A DNA stretch of 64,000 bases. It comes from Martinezella calliandrae. Lineage in GTDB: Bacteria > Pseudomonadota > Alphaproteobacteria > Rhizobiales > Rhizobiaceae. The notes beneath the pieces were generated by a model that was not told the DNA's origin, searched no databases, and worked only from the letters and a program-made list of their open reading frames with translations. The stretch is from NCBI RefSeq assembly GCF_030272695.1, contig NZ_JARFYN010000011.1, positions 81,653-145,652 on the forward strand, written 5' to 3'. Shown here one piece after another: positions 62,017 to 64,000 of this stretch. Position 1 is the stretch's first letter. Every line of letters begins with the position of its first letter. The translations under genes and the position numbers were made by a program.

Positions 62017-62699
62017 CCTGAAGGCGGGCAATCCCTTCGTTGCAGTAGTCTAAAAGCGGCGCAGATCACACTCAGGAATCATGCAAAAGCCGAGACAGAA
62101 TAGCCGATATTGTCTCCGTGAGCTGACTTGAAGCCAAAAATACGTACACCGAAGGTGCTGTCGGAGCGCGCGACGTATGGCGGGATGTTACGTCTATTCG
62201 ACGAAACGCTCGCGAGTGTGGCTGCTTCAAGGCATGAAAGATGAAACCTTCAGGAGGCTCGGGATATCATATTGAAACTAAGCCATTGCCGTCATTGGTT
62301 TTCAGCACGACGGCCTTTCGGAATAGCGGAAAAAGACAGCGCCGCACTGGCACCCGCGTGGCCTGTCGGCGGTTGAGTCTGCCGAAATTGTGCTCAACCG
62401 AATGCGCATGAAGCTGAAGAAGCACGGACAGGCTCCCCTCCAGTCAGCACCGTGGAGGCTCGCGCGAGCAAGGCACATCGGCAAAGGCGCGCAGAAGGCT
62501 AGGAGCATTTAGCGAATATGTGTGCTTTGAGATACTTTGAGATAGACGAGGGGCGTTGTTCTGTCGCCGAACGACAGGGCGATCGCAAGCACTCATCCCA
62601 GTGACCCTAGCGGACACCTTCTGGCGAATGTTTTTCTCGTTGGTCGATGCATCTTCCGGCGATACCACGCGTTTTGCAGGAAGCGCCCGGGAGAAAAAT
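62017..62699. other. intergenic stretch, no gene recognised
   Basis: About 680 bases. No reading frame on either strand gives a familiar product, and no correctly spaced GGAAC-type promoter was found before the downstream membrane protein. Confidence 0.5.
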
Positions 62700-63782
62700 A
62701 TGTTCGCTCAAAAATCTGCACGAATCCCGATCCAAAGTTTTGTGCTGTTGGCGATCGCTTTCCTTGGCGCGTTTATGTTCGTCAGCAACGGCCGCACCGG
62801 GTCAAGGCAGACCAAGCCGCGTATTGCTGCGACTGCGGACGCTCGTGGCCGGCACGCCAATGTCCCGGAGCAACTGCCAATAAGTGGCTTGCGCGACGTA
62901 TTCTGGCGCGTCGTCAGTGAGGTCTCGGACGATCGAGTTACCTTGATTGCGGCGGGCGTGACCTTCTATCTTCTCCTCGCCACCTTTCCTGCACTCACCG
63001 CGCTCGTGTCGTTATACGGTCTCGTTGCCGATCCGACGACCATCTCTGAGCATTTGCGTGTACTGCTGGGCGTCCTGCCGCCGGGCGCATTCGAGTTGAT
63101 TTCGGAGCAACTCACGGCATTGACCGCCAAACCGCATGGAACGCTGGGGTTCACGTTCTTTGTGAGCTTCGCGATGGCACTCTGGAGCACTCATGGTGGC
63201 ACGCTGGCGCTCTTCGATGCAATGAATGTTGCCTATGAGGAGACGGAAAAGCGAGGTTATATTCGGCTTAATATCATCGCCTTGTGTTTCACACTTTGTG
63301 CAATGGTCTCGGCGGCCGCCGTCATTGGGCTCGTTGCTATCCTCCCATTGCTGCTGAACTTTTTATGGTTGAGCAGCTATCAGGAGGAATTGGCCTTGCT
63401 GGGGCGATGGCCCGCCTTGTTGTTACTCGTAACTTCGGCGATCTTAGCCATCTATCGCTTCGGACCGAGCCGTGAGCCCGCGCGATTGCGATGGATGACC
63501 TGGGGCGCGCTGCTGACTGTGCTTGCCTGGCTAGCTATGTCTTTTGCATTTTCCTTCTATCTCAGCCATTTCGCAAACTACAACGCCACATATGGCACGC
63601 TCGGCGCGCTGATCGGATTTCTGATCTGGACATGGCTGTCAGCGACCATCTTGATCATTGGAGCGGAGTTGAACGCAGAGTTGGAACGTCAAACCGAGAA
63701 AGATTCGACGACAGGCGCACCGCGCCCTATGGGTGCCCGAGGCGCATATGTCGCCGATACGGTTGGTGAAGCGGCAGATTGA
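62700..63782 (+). CDS. YihY/BrkB-family inner membrane protein
   Basis: A 360-residue membrane protein of the YihY/virulence factor BrkB family (once mis-annotated as ribonuclease BN). About six membrane segments are visible, beginning LLAIAFLGAFMFV. The family block DRVTLIAAGVTFYLLLATFP, FVSFAMALWSTHGGTLALFD and the late ATYGTLGALIGFLIWTWLSA are clear. The ATG at 62700 has GGAGAAAA just upstream. An unusual feature is the extra N-terminal helix followed by a basic linker before the family core. Function is unresolved; transport has been suggested for the family. Confidence 0.9.
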   Translation: MFAQKSARIPIQSFVLLAIAFLGAFMFVSNGRTGSRQTKPRIAATADARGRHANVPEQLPISGLRDVFWRVVSEVSDDRVTLIAAGVTFYLLLATFPALTALVSLYGLVADPTTISEHLRVLLGVLPPGAFELISEQLTALTAKPHGTLGFTFFVSFAMALWSTHGGTLALFDAMNVAYEETEKRGYIRLNIIALCFTLCAMVSAAAVIGLVAILPLLLNFLWLSSYQEELALLGRWPALLLLVTSAILAIYRFGPSREPARLRWMTWGALLTVLAWLAMSFAFSFYLSHFANYNATYGTLGALIGFLIWTWLSATILIIGAELNAELERQTEKDSTTGAPRPMGARGAYVADTVGEAAD

Positions 63783-63908
63783 GGCACCTACACTGAGCGC
63801 CACTCAGGTTGTGCCTGACTGCGACCACACCACCATTGTGAGGAATGACTGCCAGACTTTCAAATCTATTTCACTGGGCTCTGCCCGCGCCGCGGCCGCG
63901 CGCGACGA

Positions 63909-64000
63909 TCAGTCGACAAATTCGACGACCACGCCGGGCTTGACCATTCCGGCCAATTCTTCGACATCCCAGTTTGTCAGTCGGACACATCCGTGAGAAC
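63909..64000 (-). CDS. L,D-transpeptidase (YkuD domain), partial at window edge
   Basis: The minus strand enters from the right edge with SHGCVRLTNWDVEELAGMVK and ends PGVVVEFVD before TGA. The SHGCVRL motif contains the catalytic Cys and the His of YkuD-type L,D-transpeptidases, which cross-link peptidoglycan or attach proteins to it. Only the last 30 codons are in the window. Confidence 0.8.
   Translation of the reverse strand, partial: SHGCVRLTNWDVEELAGMVKPGVVVEFVD

Overview
The window looks like a stretch of an alphaproteobacterial genome, most likely a rhizobial one (Rhizobiaceae or a close relative). The reasons are a high-GC sequence by eye, several families common in rhizobia (DUF982, DUF1236, DUF2934, DUF3008, HWE-type histidine kinases, CheB-CheR-PAS kinase fusions, an EcfG-like sigma factor), ISKra4/IS5/IS481 remnants, and GGAAC-type stress promoters. 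No rRNA, tRNA, CRISPR array, replication origin or essential core gene was seen. The many broken genes (at least 14) suggest an accessory region, perhaps on a secondary replicon.

Region 1 (1-6.5 kb): a decayed alpha/beta hydrolase, an intracellular PHB depolymerase divergent from a glutathione S-transferase, a dead ISKra4 transposase, and a type II NADH dehydrogenase followed by a clear terminator.

Region 2 (6.9-17.3 kb): a same-strand, tightly spaced catabolic cluster. It encodes acyl-CoA dehydrogenase, enoyl-CoA hydratase, class III CoA-transferase, an isomerase-like crotonase, a YWTD/SMP-30-like beta propeller, a 3-hydroxyacyl-CoA/carnitine-type dehydrogenase, an acyl-CoA ligase and two tandem acetoacetate-decarboxylase paralogs, then an AraC-type regulator. 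Together these could activate, oxidise and decarboxylate an organic acid; the substrate is not evident.

Region 3 (17.8-30 kb): two tandem paralogous regulators (winged helix, STAND ATPase, helical repeats) with the tail of a vanished third copy, then a cyanide-insensitive-type bd oxidase, an HlyD-type adaptor and two ABC-2 permeases without an ATPase.

Region 4 (30-41 kb): a toxin-antitoxin remnant (PIN), an RND efflux operon with two MarR-like regulators and three copies of one 12-bp operator, fragments of panE and IS481, a Fic protein with a palindrome on its start codon, a RelBE pair with a frameshifted toxin, and a resolvase stub.

Region 5 (40.7-64 kb): a stress and signalling island. 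It holds two HWE kinases, two intact single-domain response regulators plus one frameshifted, an EcfG-like sigma factor, and small stress proteins, a YciF ferritin-like protein, an FMN split-barrel protein, topoisomerase IB, a PPC/DUF296 protein and an SDR. Eleven sites of the form GGAAC-N16-NGTT lie in the sense direction before these genes, including the sigma factor itself, so much of this island may form one general-stress regulon. A BrkB/YihY membrane protein and the C-terminal end of an L,D-transpeptidase close the window.
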